From Halobacteriales archaeon (GTDB taxonomy: Archaea; Halobacteriota; Halobacteria; Halobacteriales; Hikarchaeaceae): DNA of 8,807 bases. Below are positions 1-6,284 of this stretch, piece after piece; position 1 is the first letter of the stretch, and every line of letters starts with the position of its first letter. Location of the stretch: assembly GCA_029941175.1 (NCBI GenBank), contig JAPYRM010000033.1, positions 1-8,807 of the forward strand. Reading direction: 5' to 3'. The position numbers and the translations under genes are program-made. A model generated the notes under the pieces. It saw nothing but the letters and a program-made list of their open reading frames with translations. It did not search any database and was not told where the DNA came from.

Positions 1-376
1 CAGAAGTAGCGGATAAGAAAGTTACTTGCCCATGAATTAAATTGATTTTCTTGGCCAAACACATTTTTTTTATTTGACCTTCTAATTGAGAAATAATTCC
101 ATCTTTCCAATGATTCATTTGGGTGAAATCGATAGAGTTGGAAGATGAAATGCCCATATTTGTTGCATGAGACGTAGAATAAGCCATATTGGCCGCACCA
201 ATGAGGGCTTTAGAAGGCATGCAACCACTATGGACACATACACCCCCATATTTATTCATTTCTGCCAATGTGACATCGATATCCAGTTGACTAGCACGTA
301 ATGCGGCTTCATAGCCCCCAGGCCCAGATCCAATTATCAAAAGATCTGTTGAAATTGGACCATTATTGTTTTCCAT
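1..376 (-). CDS. lpdA: Dihydrolipoamide dehydrogenase (E3), N-terminal part, cut by window edge
   Basis: This flavoprotein reoxidises dihydrolipoyl groups of 2-oxoacid dehydrogenase or glycine-cleavage complexes with NAD+. I translated it by hand from the ATG at 376 (minus); the frame stays open for 125 codons to the window edge. Residues 14-25 hold the FAD-binding Rossmann turn IIGSGPGGYEAA, and E39 closes the second strand (VTLAE). Residues 44-56, GGVCVHSGCMPSK, carry the redox disulfide pair C47/C52 in the class I oxidoreductase spacing; families usually have GGTC where this has GGVC. About three quarters of the protein (NAD-binding and dimer domains) lies off the left edge. It lies 58 bases downstream of lipoyl synthase on the same strand, which fits a shared lipoate role and probably one transcript. 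Related enzymes such as mercuric reductase share the motif, but the lipA neighbour favours E3. Confidence 0.88.
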   Translation of the reverse strand, partial: MENNNGPISTDLLIIGSGPGGYEAALRASQLDIDVTLAEMNKYGGVCVHSGCMPSKALIGAANMAYSTSHATNMGISSSNSIDFTQMNHWKDGIISQLEGQIKKMCLAKKINLIHGQVTFLSATS

Positions 377-434
377 TAGTAATAGATAATCATCTTTTCT
401 GTCCGTATAAAGTAGATGGATGAGCGATATAATG

Positions 435-1340
435 TTAGGGGGAAGGAACAGAGGTAGAGATTAAAGATCGAATGAAAAACTCGCCTGCACGATAAGAAGA
501 TCTAACTAAAGGTCCACTAGCACAATATAAAAATCCTAGTTCATCTTCTGCAACACACTTCCAAGTCTCAAATTTTAGGGGGGACACATATTCAAATATT
601 TCTAAATGTCGTAATGAGGGTTGTAGATATTGACCTAAAGTTACGAAATTTACACCGTGTTCTTTGAGGTCGGATAAGGTCTGATAGACTTCTCCATCAT
701 ATTCACCCAGGCCCAGCATTAAAGATGATTTGGTGTATATGTCAGAGGTTGAATTTATGTAATCTAGTACCGATAAAGATTGTTCATAACCAGCCCTACG
801 GTCTCGAATTGGCCACTGGAGTCGTTCCACAGTTTCTATATTATGGGCTATCACATCGGGTTTGGCTGAAATGATTTTATCAAGTGAATCGAAATCGCAT
901 TGGAAATCTGGTATTAGAGTTTCTATCAAAGTGTTGGGATTGAGGTTGCGAATTGCGTCGATAGTTTTTGCGAAGTGTCCTGCGCCTTGGTCTGGCAAGT
1001 CATCGCGGTTAACAGATGTCAATACTGCGTATTCTAGATTTAATTCGGATATAGCAGAGGCTATGTTTAGAGGTTCATTGGAGTCTAGAGGGAGCATTCC
1101 GCCTGTCGTTACATTACAAAAATTGCATGTTCGAGAACATCTATCCCCCATCAACATGAAAGTCGCAGTTCCAGGAGCGTTTTTTCCAGACCAACATTCT
1201 CCGATGTTTGGGCAATGGGCTTCTTCGCATACTGTATGAAGATCATATTTACGGAGGGTCTGTTTTATGTGAGTGAATTGAGACCCAGAAGGTAGAGATA
1301 TTTTTAGCCAGGATGGTTTTTGCCGGGAAGCACTTGCCAT
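435..1340 (-). CDS. lipA: Lipoyl synthase (radical SAM)
   Basis: LipA inserts two sulfur atoms into protein-bound octanoyl groups, giving the lipoyl arm of 2-oxoacid dehydrogenase E2 and of glycine cleavage H protein. The 301-residue protein has every hallmark. CEEAHCPNIGEC (C38, C43, C49) binds the auxiliary 4Fe-4S cluster that donates sulfur. CSRTCNFC (C68, C72, C75) is the radical-SAM CxxxCxxC cluster site. RSSY (280-283) carries the serine ligand of the auxiliary cluster. The length is normal for the family. The ATG at 1340 is supported by the usual LipA opening KPSWLKISLP at residues 8-17. The gene has no clear Shine-Dalgarno, and a weak TTATTTT element about 29 bases upstream would suit a leaderless transcript. 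It is followed by lpdA and preceded on the same strand by tRNA-Gly. Identification is secure. Confidence 0.97.
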   Translation of the reverse strand: MASASRQKPSWLKISLPSGSQFTHIKQTLRKYDLHTVCEEAHCPNIGECWSGKNAPGTATFMLMGDRCSRTCNFCNVTTGGMLPLDSNEPLNIASAISELNLEYAVLTSVNRDDLPDQGAGHFAKTIDAIRNLNPNTLIETLIPDFQCDFDSLDKIISAKPDVIAHNIETVERLQWPIRDRRAGYEQSLSVLDYINSTSDIYTKSSLMLGLGEYDGEVYQTLSDLKEHGVNFVTLGQYLQPSLRHLEIFEYVSPLKFETWKCVAEDELGFLYCASGPLVRSSYRAGEFFIRSLISTSVPSP

Positions 1341-1365
1341 TATTATTTAAAAAGGGTCGAATGGC

Positions 1366-1372
1366 AAAATAA
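1366..1372 (-). promoter_or_regulatory. Possible TATA element for leaderless lipA transcript
   Basis: Read on the minus strand, TTATTTT is centred about 29 bases before the lipA ATG, the spacing expected if transcription starts at or next to the start codon. The match to an archaeal TATA box is weak. Another AT-rich run (TTTTTAAATAATA) directly abuts the ATG and is too close to act for this start. Co-transcription with the upstream tRNA-Gly is the alternative. Confidence 0.3.
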
Positions 1373-1397
1373 GTAACTAATGAGAATGAGTGTAGAA

Positions 1398-1468
1398 TGC
1401 GCCGACCGGGAATTGAACCCGGGCCATGAGCTTGGGAAGCTCAGGTCATACCACTAGACTATCGGCGC
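1398..1468 (-). tRNA. tRNA-Gly (anticodon CCC)
   Basis: The minus strand folds into a complete cloverleaf. The acceptor arms GCGCCGA and TCGGCGC pair over 7 bp, with A as discriminator base. The anticodon stem TGAGC/GCTCA encloses the loop TTCCCAA, giving anticodon CCC for glycine GGG codons. The T arm is CCGGG-TTCAATT-CCCGG. The D arm contains AGTGGTAT. No intron is present and CCA is not encoded. The gene lies 57 bases before lipA on the same strand and is divergent from nadE. Confidence 0.96.
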
Positions 1469-1483
1469 GAATGGTGATTAGTT

Positions 1484-1525
1484 CGCATTGTAAGATGCGT
1501 TGAGGTAACGTTTGTTATGTAAACG
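1484..1525. repeat. Two short inverted repeats between tRNA-Gly and nadE
   Basis: CGCAT-TGTAAG-ATGCG (1484-1499) and CGTTT-GTTATGT-AAACG (1509-1525) are two perfect 5-bp-arm inverted repeats back to back in the divergent spacer. They lie in the likely promoter zone of tRNA-Gly and just upstream of the nadE TATA element. They could be operator-like sites, but arms this short can arise by chance. Confidence 0.3.
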
Positions 1526-1540
1526 GAAAGATCGATCGAG

Positions 1541-1546
1541 TATTAT
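1541..1546 (+). promoter_or_regulatory. TATA-like element for nadE
   Basis: TATTAT is centred about 27 bases before the nadE ATG, with the purine-containing ATCGATCGAG directly upstream where a BRE would sit. No Shine-Dalgarno precedes the ATG (CTTATAGAGACCC). The arrangement fits a leaderless archaeal promoter. Confidence 0.45.
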
Positions 1547-1570
1547 CTGTGGTGGTACTTATAGAGACCC

Positions 1571-2392
1571 ATGCTAGCGGGAGATAGAATTTCTAATTTG
1601 GAATTGGCAGGAGAAGAGTTAGAACATACTAAAGAACGCATAATCGGATTTATTAGAAAAAATGTGGCTGATGCAGGAGCAGAGGGGATTGTGATAGGAT
1701 TATCAGGAGGAATTGATAGTACCCTTACGGCTTACTTGTCGGTGGAAGCACTTGGGCCGGAGAATGTATACGGAGTGGTGATGCCGAGTAAAGTGAATAG
1801 AAAGGAAAATATGATAGATGCAATCCAAGTTGCAAAAGATTTAGAGATAGGACATAGCATTATTGAAATTGAATCTATTGTCGAAGAAGTAGAATCTTCT
1901 ATTGAGAAAAGTGAGATGGGAAAAAAGATGAAGAATATAGAAGAGAGAGTCATAGGGAATTTAAGAGGAAGGGTGAGAGCAATCATATTGTATCGTATAT
2001 CAAATGCAAGTGGATCGATAGTGATAGGAACGGGGAATAAAACAGAAGCGTTGATAGGATATTTTACAAAATATGGAGATGGTGCAGTGGATTGTAACCC
2101 CATAGGAGATCTCTATAAATGCCAAGTTCGACAGATGGCAGAATGGGTAGGAGTACCGAATAAATATATCACCAAAGCACCGACTGCGGGTTTGTGGGAA
2201 GGGCAGACAGATGAAAAGGAATTGGGTATGGGATACGATACTTTAGATTTGATTCTATACTTATTGATTGAAGAGGGGAGATCGAAGGATGAAATACAGA
2301 ATTTATTTAAAATAGGTGAAGAAGACATACTGGAAGTGCAAAGATTGTATGAAACGAGTGAACACAAAAGAGACATTCCACCTATCCCTTAG
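1571..2392 (+). CDS. nadE: NH3-dependent NAD+ synthetase
   Basis: NadE amidates deamido-NAD with ammonia and ATP, the last step of NAD synthesis. The 273-residue protein contains the PP-loop ATP-pyrophosphatase motif SGGIDS (45-50), the nucleotide/metal-binding stretch GTGNKTE (153-159), the substrate loop YFTKYGDGAVD (164-174), and the family block PTAGLWEGQTDE (204-215) followed by ELGMGYDTLD. There is no N-terminal nitrilase (glutaminase) domain, so it uses free ammonia. The length is typical for the ammonia-dependent form. The ATG is preceded at about 27 bases by a TATA-like element. It lies between two minus-strand tRNA genes and shares no operon with them. Its codons lean heavily to AGA, ATA and GGA, unlike the S-layer gene nearby; I read this as ordinary low-expression AT bias rather than transfer. 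Confidence 0.96.
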   Translation: MLAGDRISNLELAGEELEHTKERIIGFIRKNVADAGAEGIVIGLSGGIDSTLTAYLSVEALGPENVYGVVMPSKVNRKENMIDAIQVAKDLEIGHSIIEIESIVEEVESSIEKSEMGKKMKNIEERVIGNLRGRVRAIILYRISNASGSIVIGTGNKTEALIGYFTKYGDGAVDCNPIGDLYKCQVRQMAEWVGVPNKYITKAPTAGLWEGQTDEKELGMGYDTLDLILYLLIEEGRSKDEIQNLFKIGEEDILEVQRLYETSEHKRDIPPIP

Positions 2393-2425
2393 GAATTGTC
2401 TTGATCCAATAGCAAAATCGTCCTA

Positions 2426-2497
2426 AGCCTGATCCGGGATTTGAACCCGGGATCTCGTCCTTACCAAGGACGCGCTTTACCCCTAAGCCAATCAGGC
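2426..2497 (-). tRNA. tRNA-Thr (anticodon GGT)
   Basis: The minus strand gives a full cloverleaf. The acceptor GCCTGAT pairs with ATCAGGC over 7 bp, with T (U) as discriminator. The anticodon stem CGTCC/GGACG encloses the loop TTGGTAA, giving anticodon GGT for ACC/ACU codons. The T arm is CCGGG-TTCAAAT-CCCGG, and the D loop contains AGGGGTAAA. There is no intron and no encoded CCA. Its 3' end faces the end of nadE, 33 bases away. Confidence 0.96.
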
Positions 2498-2522
2498 ACA
2501 AACTATGCAGTAACGCTAACGC

Positions 2523-2537
2523 TTTATCATGTTTATG
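2523..2537 (-). promoter_or_regulatory. Likely TATA region of tRNA-Thr
   Basis: On the minus strand, CATAAAC and GATAAA lie about 37 and 28 bases ahead of the mature tRNA 5' end, suitable for a short tRNA leader. Between them and the tRNA there is a tandem TAACGC pair (2511-2522 on the plus strand). Which of the two AT-rich boxes is used cannot be told. Confidence 0.35.
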
Positions 2538-2589
2538 CATTTCTAAATCGTTCTACTTCCACTGACTTGCCTAACTGGGGCAAGAACCT

Positions 2590-3231
2590 TTATTTTTCAG
2601 AAGATGTAACCAATAAGAAATCCTCTTCTTCTTTTTGTATTGCCCGTATCAATTCCAAGATATAGCCTTTAGATTTCTTCGAGATATCAAAGTTCAATAA
2701 TTGTTTTGTATCAAATTCAGATGGCATTTCTAAGTCTGGTGAAACGAATCCCGCAATTATTGCTAGCTCAAAAATATCTCTCTCTAAACTCATGTGTTGT
2801 ACAGATGTTGTGTCGTTTTTGTCAGACCACTTAGTTTCGGTAATTCCAAATGTGCGAATGGTTTCTACAGCCTTGTGTGCAGCTTTGGTGTGTGATAGGA
2901 GGTGGAATCCTTTTGCAACCATAACGTCTGCGGCAAGCAGATCCATGTCTGTATTCAATTTTTGTTCATTGTGTTTCCAACGATTTCCTCGAACGAGATC
3001 TTGTGTTAGCCGCAAGCCTTCATAGATCAATTGTACCCCAGCAGCTTTGTTGTCTACAATAGCTGGTTCTTCACTAGTGCGTCCCACTTCCTCAGATACT
3101 ACGATGGTTGCCAATCCAAATGCGGGAGCGTCGCCTTCGATCTGATTGGTTATAATTTCTCTAAGTCGTATGGGTTCTACGTCTTCAACTGCCCTACAAG
3201 AAGCGACCCGGACTCGGGAAACTACGTCCAT
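2590..3231 (-). CDS. Unnamed haloarchaeal-type protein resembling a degenerate polyprenyl synthase
   Basis: I do not recognise a characterised function. The 213-residue protein resembles a conserved haloarchaeal family, perhaps DUF7114 (from memory, not checked). Two helices recall trans-isoprenyl diphosphate synthases. AAGVQLIYEGLRLTQDL (63-79) lines up with the helix that normally ends in the catalytic DDxxD, but only one Asp remains. DLLAADVMVAKGFHLLS (97-113) lines up with the conserved LLAGDxLLAxAFxLL helix. No second Asp-rich motif is visible. The protein looks soluble, with no signal peptide or membrane segment, and ends in a charged tail. I chose the ATG at 3231; a TTG at 3261 would add ten residues, but the shorter start gives an opening (MDVVSRVRV...VEDVEPIRL) that better fits what I recall of relatives. 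By analogy it may be a non-catalytic partner of a real prenyl synthase, but that is inference. Confidence 0.7.
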   Translation of the reverse strand: MDVVSRVRVASCRAVEDVEPIRLREIITNQIEGDAPAFGLATIVVSEEVGRTSEEPAIVDNKAAGVQLIYEGLRLTQDLVRGNRWKHNEQKLNTDMDLLAADVMVAKGFHLLSHTKAAHKAVETIRTFGITETKWSDKNDTTSVQHMSLERDIFELAIIAGFVSPDLEMPSEFDTKQLLNFDISKKSKGYILELIRAIQKEEEDFLLVTSSEK

Positions 3232-3289
3232 TATTGTCGATACTATGCGTATTGAGTCCAAAAGACCTTTGGAAATAATCTGTTTTTGG

Positions 3290-3300
3290 TATAGTCTATA
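3290..3300. promoter_or_regulatory. Palindromic TATA-like site upstream of the prenyl-synthase-like gene
   Basis: TATAG-T-CTATA is a perfect 11-base inverted repeat with a TATA-like core, about 60 bases ahead of the chosen ATG on the minus strand. It could be the TATA box of that gene, which would give a leader of about 35-40 bases. Its symmetry could also simply reflect AT-richness. Confidence 0.3.
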
Positions 3301-3330
3301 AATGAAAAAAATGTAGCAATCGCTCTGGGG

Positions 3331-3364
3331 TTTTAAAATAAGAAAAAGCTGAAGAAAAGAAAGC
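3331..3364 (-). terminator. T-rich termination region after the S-layer gene
   Basis: Read on the minus strand, the 40 bases after the stop contain successive T-runs (CTTTCTTTTCTTC, then CTTTTTCTTATTTT) without a strong GC hairpin, the usual form of an archaeal intrinsic terminator. A further run of seven T lies about 20 bases on, at 3304-3310. Confidence 0.5.
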
Positions 3365-3371
3365 TACTCAG

Positions 3372-5786
3372 TTATGCTTTCCTGCGGACTGCGAGGAGAG
3401 CTGCTGCGAGGAGGGCCACAACTGCGATAGCAAGACCAAATCCTGGTTGACCAGGTGTTGGTGTTACTCGAACAGTTCGGACGTTCTCGATAACTTTCTC
3501 TATTACAACGGTTCGTTCCTGAATCTCAACTTGTACTTCTACAATGGTTTGAGGTGTTGGAGTACCGCGGATAACTTCGATAGTTCGGGTGACAATCTTT
3601 GGCTCTGCAGTTGGAGTTGCAGTATCTGCTACTGCTTCTACATCTACTTCGTCACTGATTTCTGCGCCACCACGAAGGACCACGACAGAGAACTCGGTTC
3701 CAACAACGACATCAGAGAGGTCGAATGTTGCAGACCAGGTTCCGTCTGAAGCTACATCGGCTGTTTGTGTCTTGAGGAATGCGTTGTCGCCAGTGTTACG
3801 GACTCTAACAGAGAGTTCGGTTCCTGGAGCGACAGATGCAGTTCCTGTGATGACACTTGCGGCTTCTGGTTGGATTCTGAGATCGTCGTCAGCATCTAAT
3901 CCAGAAACGCTTGCTTCTTCCTTAACGTAGTTGAATTCGATCTCGAGTTCGTTGTCGGACTCGGAATCATCGTCTACGTATGGGTTGTATTCATCTATCC
4001 AGACTTTGACCTTGTAGTCTTGGCCTTTTGCAAGGCTGCCGTTGGTAGTTGTAGCATCTGCAGAGTCAATAACAACAAAGAATGTGTTGTTGTCTGCGTC
4101 AGTGTACATCTGAGCTTTGGCAGCTGTTCCGTCGTCAGTTGTTAGGGCAAATACAATTGCGTCCTGGTTACTGGTAGCGTCTGTTTGTTTGATGGTCATG
4201 TTCATACCATGTGCTTTACCAGAATCGGCTGCAACTCCACCAAGGACTGTTTCGAGATCCTTGTTAGCGATGTGACCGAATACACCGGACATTTGGACTT
4301 TGACGATTAGAAGATCATCTAGAGATAAGCTTCCACCATCAGCGACTTCTGTTGTGTCGCCCCAGTCGTCATCAGGATCGAAACTGCTTGCATTGCTCTC
4401 AGGAGCTCTGTGCAAACTAATTGCGTCTGTTGAACGATCGGAAAGATTCAATGTTGCTACGTCTTGCTCACCTGCGATTGCACCAGCTGCGCTGATTGTT
4501 GCACTCGAGGAGAGTACTAGGTCGTAGTTTCCTGTTGCGATTGGATCGCTTAGGAGTTTATCGATGTCTAGTCCGGTTGTTGTTGTGGAGGTGTTGTAAC
4601 GAGTGATGCTCGTAATAGAGTCATCAGAATCGTCTACTGTGAAACCAGTTCCATTTGTAGCGGTGAACGAGCGTCGGTCTGGAGACTCTTTATGAGAAAC
4701 CGAACCTGCTGAACGTCCAACGTTGTAGGTGTTCATCAGGAGGATGACTTTACCGTCTTTGTCTCCACCATCTGTGACCTGGACTGCTTCTAAGTAGTTG
4801 CTGCTTTCACCACCAATGAACACGTAGGCTGTTGTTGCGTCGACCAAGTCTACTTGGATTTCTGCAACGTCACCGCGTTCTTGGTTGTATACACTTGATG
4901 CGAATGTGTATGTTGGGTCTGCGTCTCTAACAACAATTGTTGCAGAGCTTTCTGCATCTGTGTCAACAACTTCGACGTCGAATGTGTATGTACCATCGTC
5001 ATCGAAGTCAGCGTCGAATTCAACTTGAACTGATTCGCCGGCTTCTACGTTGATGAGAATAGATTCACGGTCATTCTTACCGTCGTCGTCTTCATCTGTT
5101 TTAGATGCAGAGTTTACATCGTTAGTAGTTGAAGCTGCGGCAAATATGTCAGTAAGATCGTCTTCATCTAATTCAGGTGAAGAGACTCTTATCTGGAATG
5201 TGCCACGGTTGGATGTTATATCAAGTGTAGTTGTTGTTCCAGAATCGATTGATGAATCATCCAGTTCTACACTGAAAGTCTGTACTGTAACTTCGAATTT
5301 AGCGTTCCCAATGTGAGTTGTGTTGGGAGAGACATGAGCGAACTGGTCGCTTGTGACTCCTGTTGCGGATAGCAATTCACCAGTTGCGTTGGCGATGTAG
5401 ACTTTGCTGCCTTCACCACCGGCTGTGATGACGTAGTATCCTTCAAGACCACTAGTCGAAATTTTTGCGGTACCAATACTCTGGGTATCTCCCTTTACGT
5501 TCTTTGTAGCTGAGCCAACATCGAGTTGGAACTCAGTTACGAGTCCTTCGACTTTGTTGTCGTCTACAGTACGTATTTGTAGGGTGTTACCAGTAGCTGT
5601 GGTAGTACCATTTTCTAACCAAATGTCCTGACCTTGCCAGAATGTTGTTCCAGAATCGGCTAATTCTGCACTACCTACGGCAGTACCGAATGCAGATCCA
5701 GAGAAAGCAACAACTCCACCGAAGACGGAAATAACCATCAACGCTGAAAAGAGCAATGCCTGAACTTTTTTATTTGTATTTGTCAT
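3372..5786 (-). CDS. csg: S-layer glycoprotein with PGF-CTERM anchor
   Basis: This is the likely main cell-wall lattice protein. Its 804 residues open with a haloarchaeal-type surface glycoprotein signal: basic MTNTNKK, hydrophobic core about 8-28, cleavage probably after A32 or A36. A WQGQDIWL segment follows (50-57). Residues 185-290 form an acidic beta-rich domain with the D/E-dense stretches DEDDDGKND and DADFDDDGTY, plausible cation sites. Residues 640-705 (ITGTASVAPGTELSVRVR...) match the C-terminal beta-sandwich of haloarchaeal S-layer proteins. A stalk with TPTP motifs (721-780) leads to PGF (781-783), a hydrophobic span (784-800) and RRK, the tail that archaeosortase removes when attaching lipid. 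Ten N-x-S/T sequons are visible (N59, 133, 155, 378, 398, 447, 465, 529, 566, 582). Length is close to haloarchaeal Csg. Codons are richer in C-ending forms than those of its neighbours, as expected for very high expression. Confidence 0.9.
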   Translation of the reverse strand: MTNTNKKVQALLFSALMVISVFGGVVAFSGSAFGTAVGSAELADSGTTFWQGQDIWLENGTTTATGNTLQIRTVDDNKVEGLVTEFQLDVGSATKNVKGDTQSIGTAKISTSGLEGYYVITAGGEGSKVYIANATGELLSATGVTSDQFAHVSPNTTHIGNAKFEVTVQTFSVELDDSSIDSGTTTTLDITSNRGTFQIRVSSPELDEDDLTDIFAAASTTNDVNSASKTDEDDDGKNDRESILINVEAGESVQVEFDADFDDDGTYTFDVEVVDTDAESSATIVVRDADPTYTFASSVYNQERGDVAEIQVDLVDATTAYVFIGGESSNYLEAVQVTDGGDKDGKVILLMNTYNVGRSAGSVSHKESPDRRSFTATNGTGFTVDDSDDSITSITRYNTSTTTTGLDIDKLLSDPIATGNYDLVLSSSATISAAGAIAGEQDVATLNLSDRSTDAISLHRAPESNASSFDPDDDWGDTTEVADGGSLSLDDLLIVKVQMSGVFGHIANKDLETVLGGVAADSGKAHGMNMTIKQTDATSNQDAIVFALTTDDGTAAKAQMYTDADNNTFFVVIDSADATTTNGSLAKGQDYKVKVWIDEYNPYVDDDSESDNELEIEFNYVKEEASVSGLDADDDLRIQPEAASVITGTASVAPGTELSVRVRNTGDNAFLKTQTADVASDGTWSATFDLSDVVVGTEFSVVVLRGGAEISDEVDVEAVADTATPTAEPKIVTRTIEVIRGTPTPQTIVEVQVEIQERTVVIEKVIENVRTVRVTPTPGQPGFGLAIAVVALLAAALLAVRRKA

Positions 5787-5818
5787 ATTATTTTTCTTGT
5801 TTGCAATGGACCGCCGTT

Positions 5819-5833
5819 GTCGGTTAAACCGAC
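5819..5833 (-). promoter_or_regulatory. Perfect hairpin/palindrome in S-layer leader
   Basis: GTCGGTT-A-AACCGAC is a perfect inverted repeat with 7-base arms. It lies 32 bases before the S-layer ATG, inside the predicted leader. As RNA it can form a 6-bp stem (GUCGGU/ACCGAC) with a 3-base loop. It may stabilise the transcript, tune translation or serve as a protein-binding site. Confidence 0.55.
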
Positions 5834-5895
5834 CTGTAGATCCAGAGGTACTTCTTCAGCTTCCTCTCTGCAATCCCAACAAACTACGGATTAGG

Positions 5896-5908
5896 TTAAA
5901 TACTTTCC
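5896..5908 (-). promoter_or_regulatory. BRE/TATA promoter of the S-layer gene
   Basis: On the minus strand GGAAAG is followed at once by TATTTAA, a good purine-rich BRE plus TATA pair. A start about 25 bases downstream of the TATA centre would fall near 5873, giving a leader of some 85-90 bases before the ATG. No Shine-Dalgarno is evident near the ATG. A second AT-rich box (CTATATTC, about 5916-5923) lies further upstream. Confidence 0.55.
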
Positions 5909-6008
5909 TATCGAGAATATAGAGAAATCGATACCCCGGTTTGGTTTGGGTGGCTGTAAAAAGATAGAATTTGGGGGCATCAGAGATCAATGGTTTTGAG
6001 GGTAGGAG

Positions 6009-6016
6009 TATATAAA
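6009..6016 (+). promoter_or_regulatory. Orphan TATA-like box
   Basis: TATATAAA preceded by purine-rich GGTAGGAG is as good a BRE/TATA match as any in the window. A start expected near 6037-6040 has no annotated gene close downstream; the nearest is the DapA-like gene 250 bases away, which has its own TATA box. It could drive a small RNA or a longer alternative transcript. Confidence 0.3.
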
Positions 6017-6152
6017 CAAGTTTTGATTCTGAAATAATACAAAAGAGTGGACTAAGGCGTGAATACAAATGATAAAAGTACATAGTTTTGATTCGTTTTG
6101 TGATAAATCAAGTTGGAAATTGGGGTTCGGAGTAGAATGGGGGTGAGGTTGA

Positions 6153-6160
6153 TATATAAT
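6153..6160 (+). promoter_or_regulatory. TATA box for the DapA-like / PIN gene pair
   Basis: TATATAAT follows the purine-rich GGGTGAGGTTGA. Transcription would begin near 6182, giving a leader of about 110 bases to the ATG at 6292. That leader contains the inverted repeat at 6184-6200 and a Shine-Dalgarno sequence. Confidence 0.5.
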
Positions 6161-6183
6161 GAAGAATATTGTAGATGAATATT

Positions 6184-6200
6184 AATTACTCTGGGTAATT
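6184..6200. repeat. Inverted repeat at the predicted DapA-like transcription start
   Basis: AATTAC-TCTGG-GTAATT has perfect 6-base arms with a 5-base spacer and lies right at the transcription start predicted from the TATA box. The position suits an operator where a bound repressor would block initiation. The AT-rich arms reduce its significance. Confidence 0.35.
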
Positions 6201-6276
6201 ATATTAGTGGTTTGAACGGAGGGGGAAGAGGGTAAAGGTGTTGGCGGATCCTAATCGTGTATTTTTTTGCCAGGGC

Positions 6277-6284
6277 AGGAGGAG
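6277..6284 (+). promoter_or_regulatory. Strong Shine-Dalgarno fixing the DapA-like start
   Basis: AGGAGGAG ends 7 bases before the ATG at 6292, the optimal spacing. It decides the start against an in-frame GTG at 6238 that would add 18 residues unlike the family. It is the clearest ribosome binding site in the window; most other genes here lack one. Confidence 0.8.

Noticed and set aside
1398..2497. Tandem attachment-site or integrated-element boundaries at the two tRNA genes
   Set aside because: The shared T-arm sequence is ordinary tRNA similarity; no integrase, no second tRNA 3' fragment and no cargo genes are present.
2441..2665. 74-codon plus-strand open frame
   Set aside because: It runs through the complement of tRNA-Thr and the end of the prenyl-synthase-like gene, with no features of its own.
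3600..5400. Repetitive-looking GTT/TCT-rich stretches inside the S-layer gene
   Set aside because: They reflect Thr, Ser, Asp and Val codons of a low-complexity surface protein; no true tandem repeat unit or CRISPR-like spacing is seen.
5856..6083. 75-codon minus-strand open frame rich in aromatic residues
   Set aside because: It overlaps the S-layer promoter and leader, shows no recognisable motif and has no ribosome binding site; it looks like a chance frame in AT-rich DNA.
6069..6146. 25-codon plus-strand open frame after the orphan TATA box
   Set aside because: It is too short, has no Shine-Dalgarno and the spacing from the TATA box is about 56 bases; kept only as part of a finding on a possible transcript.
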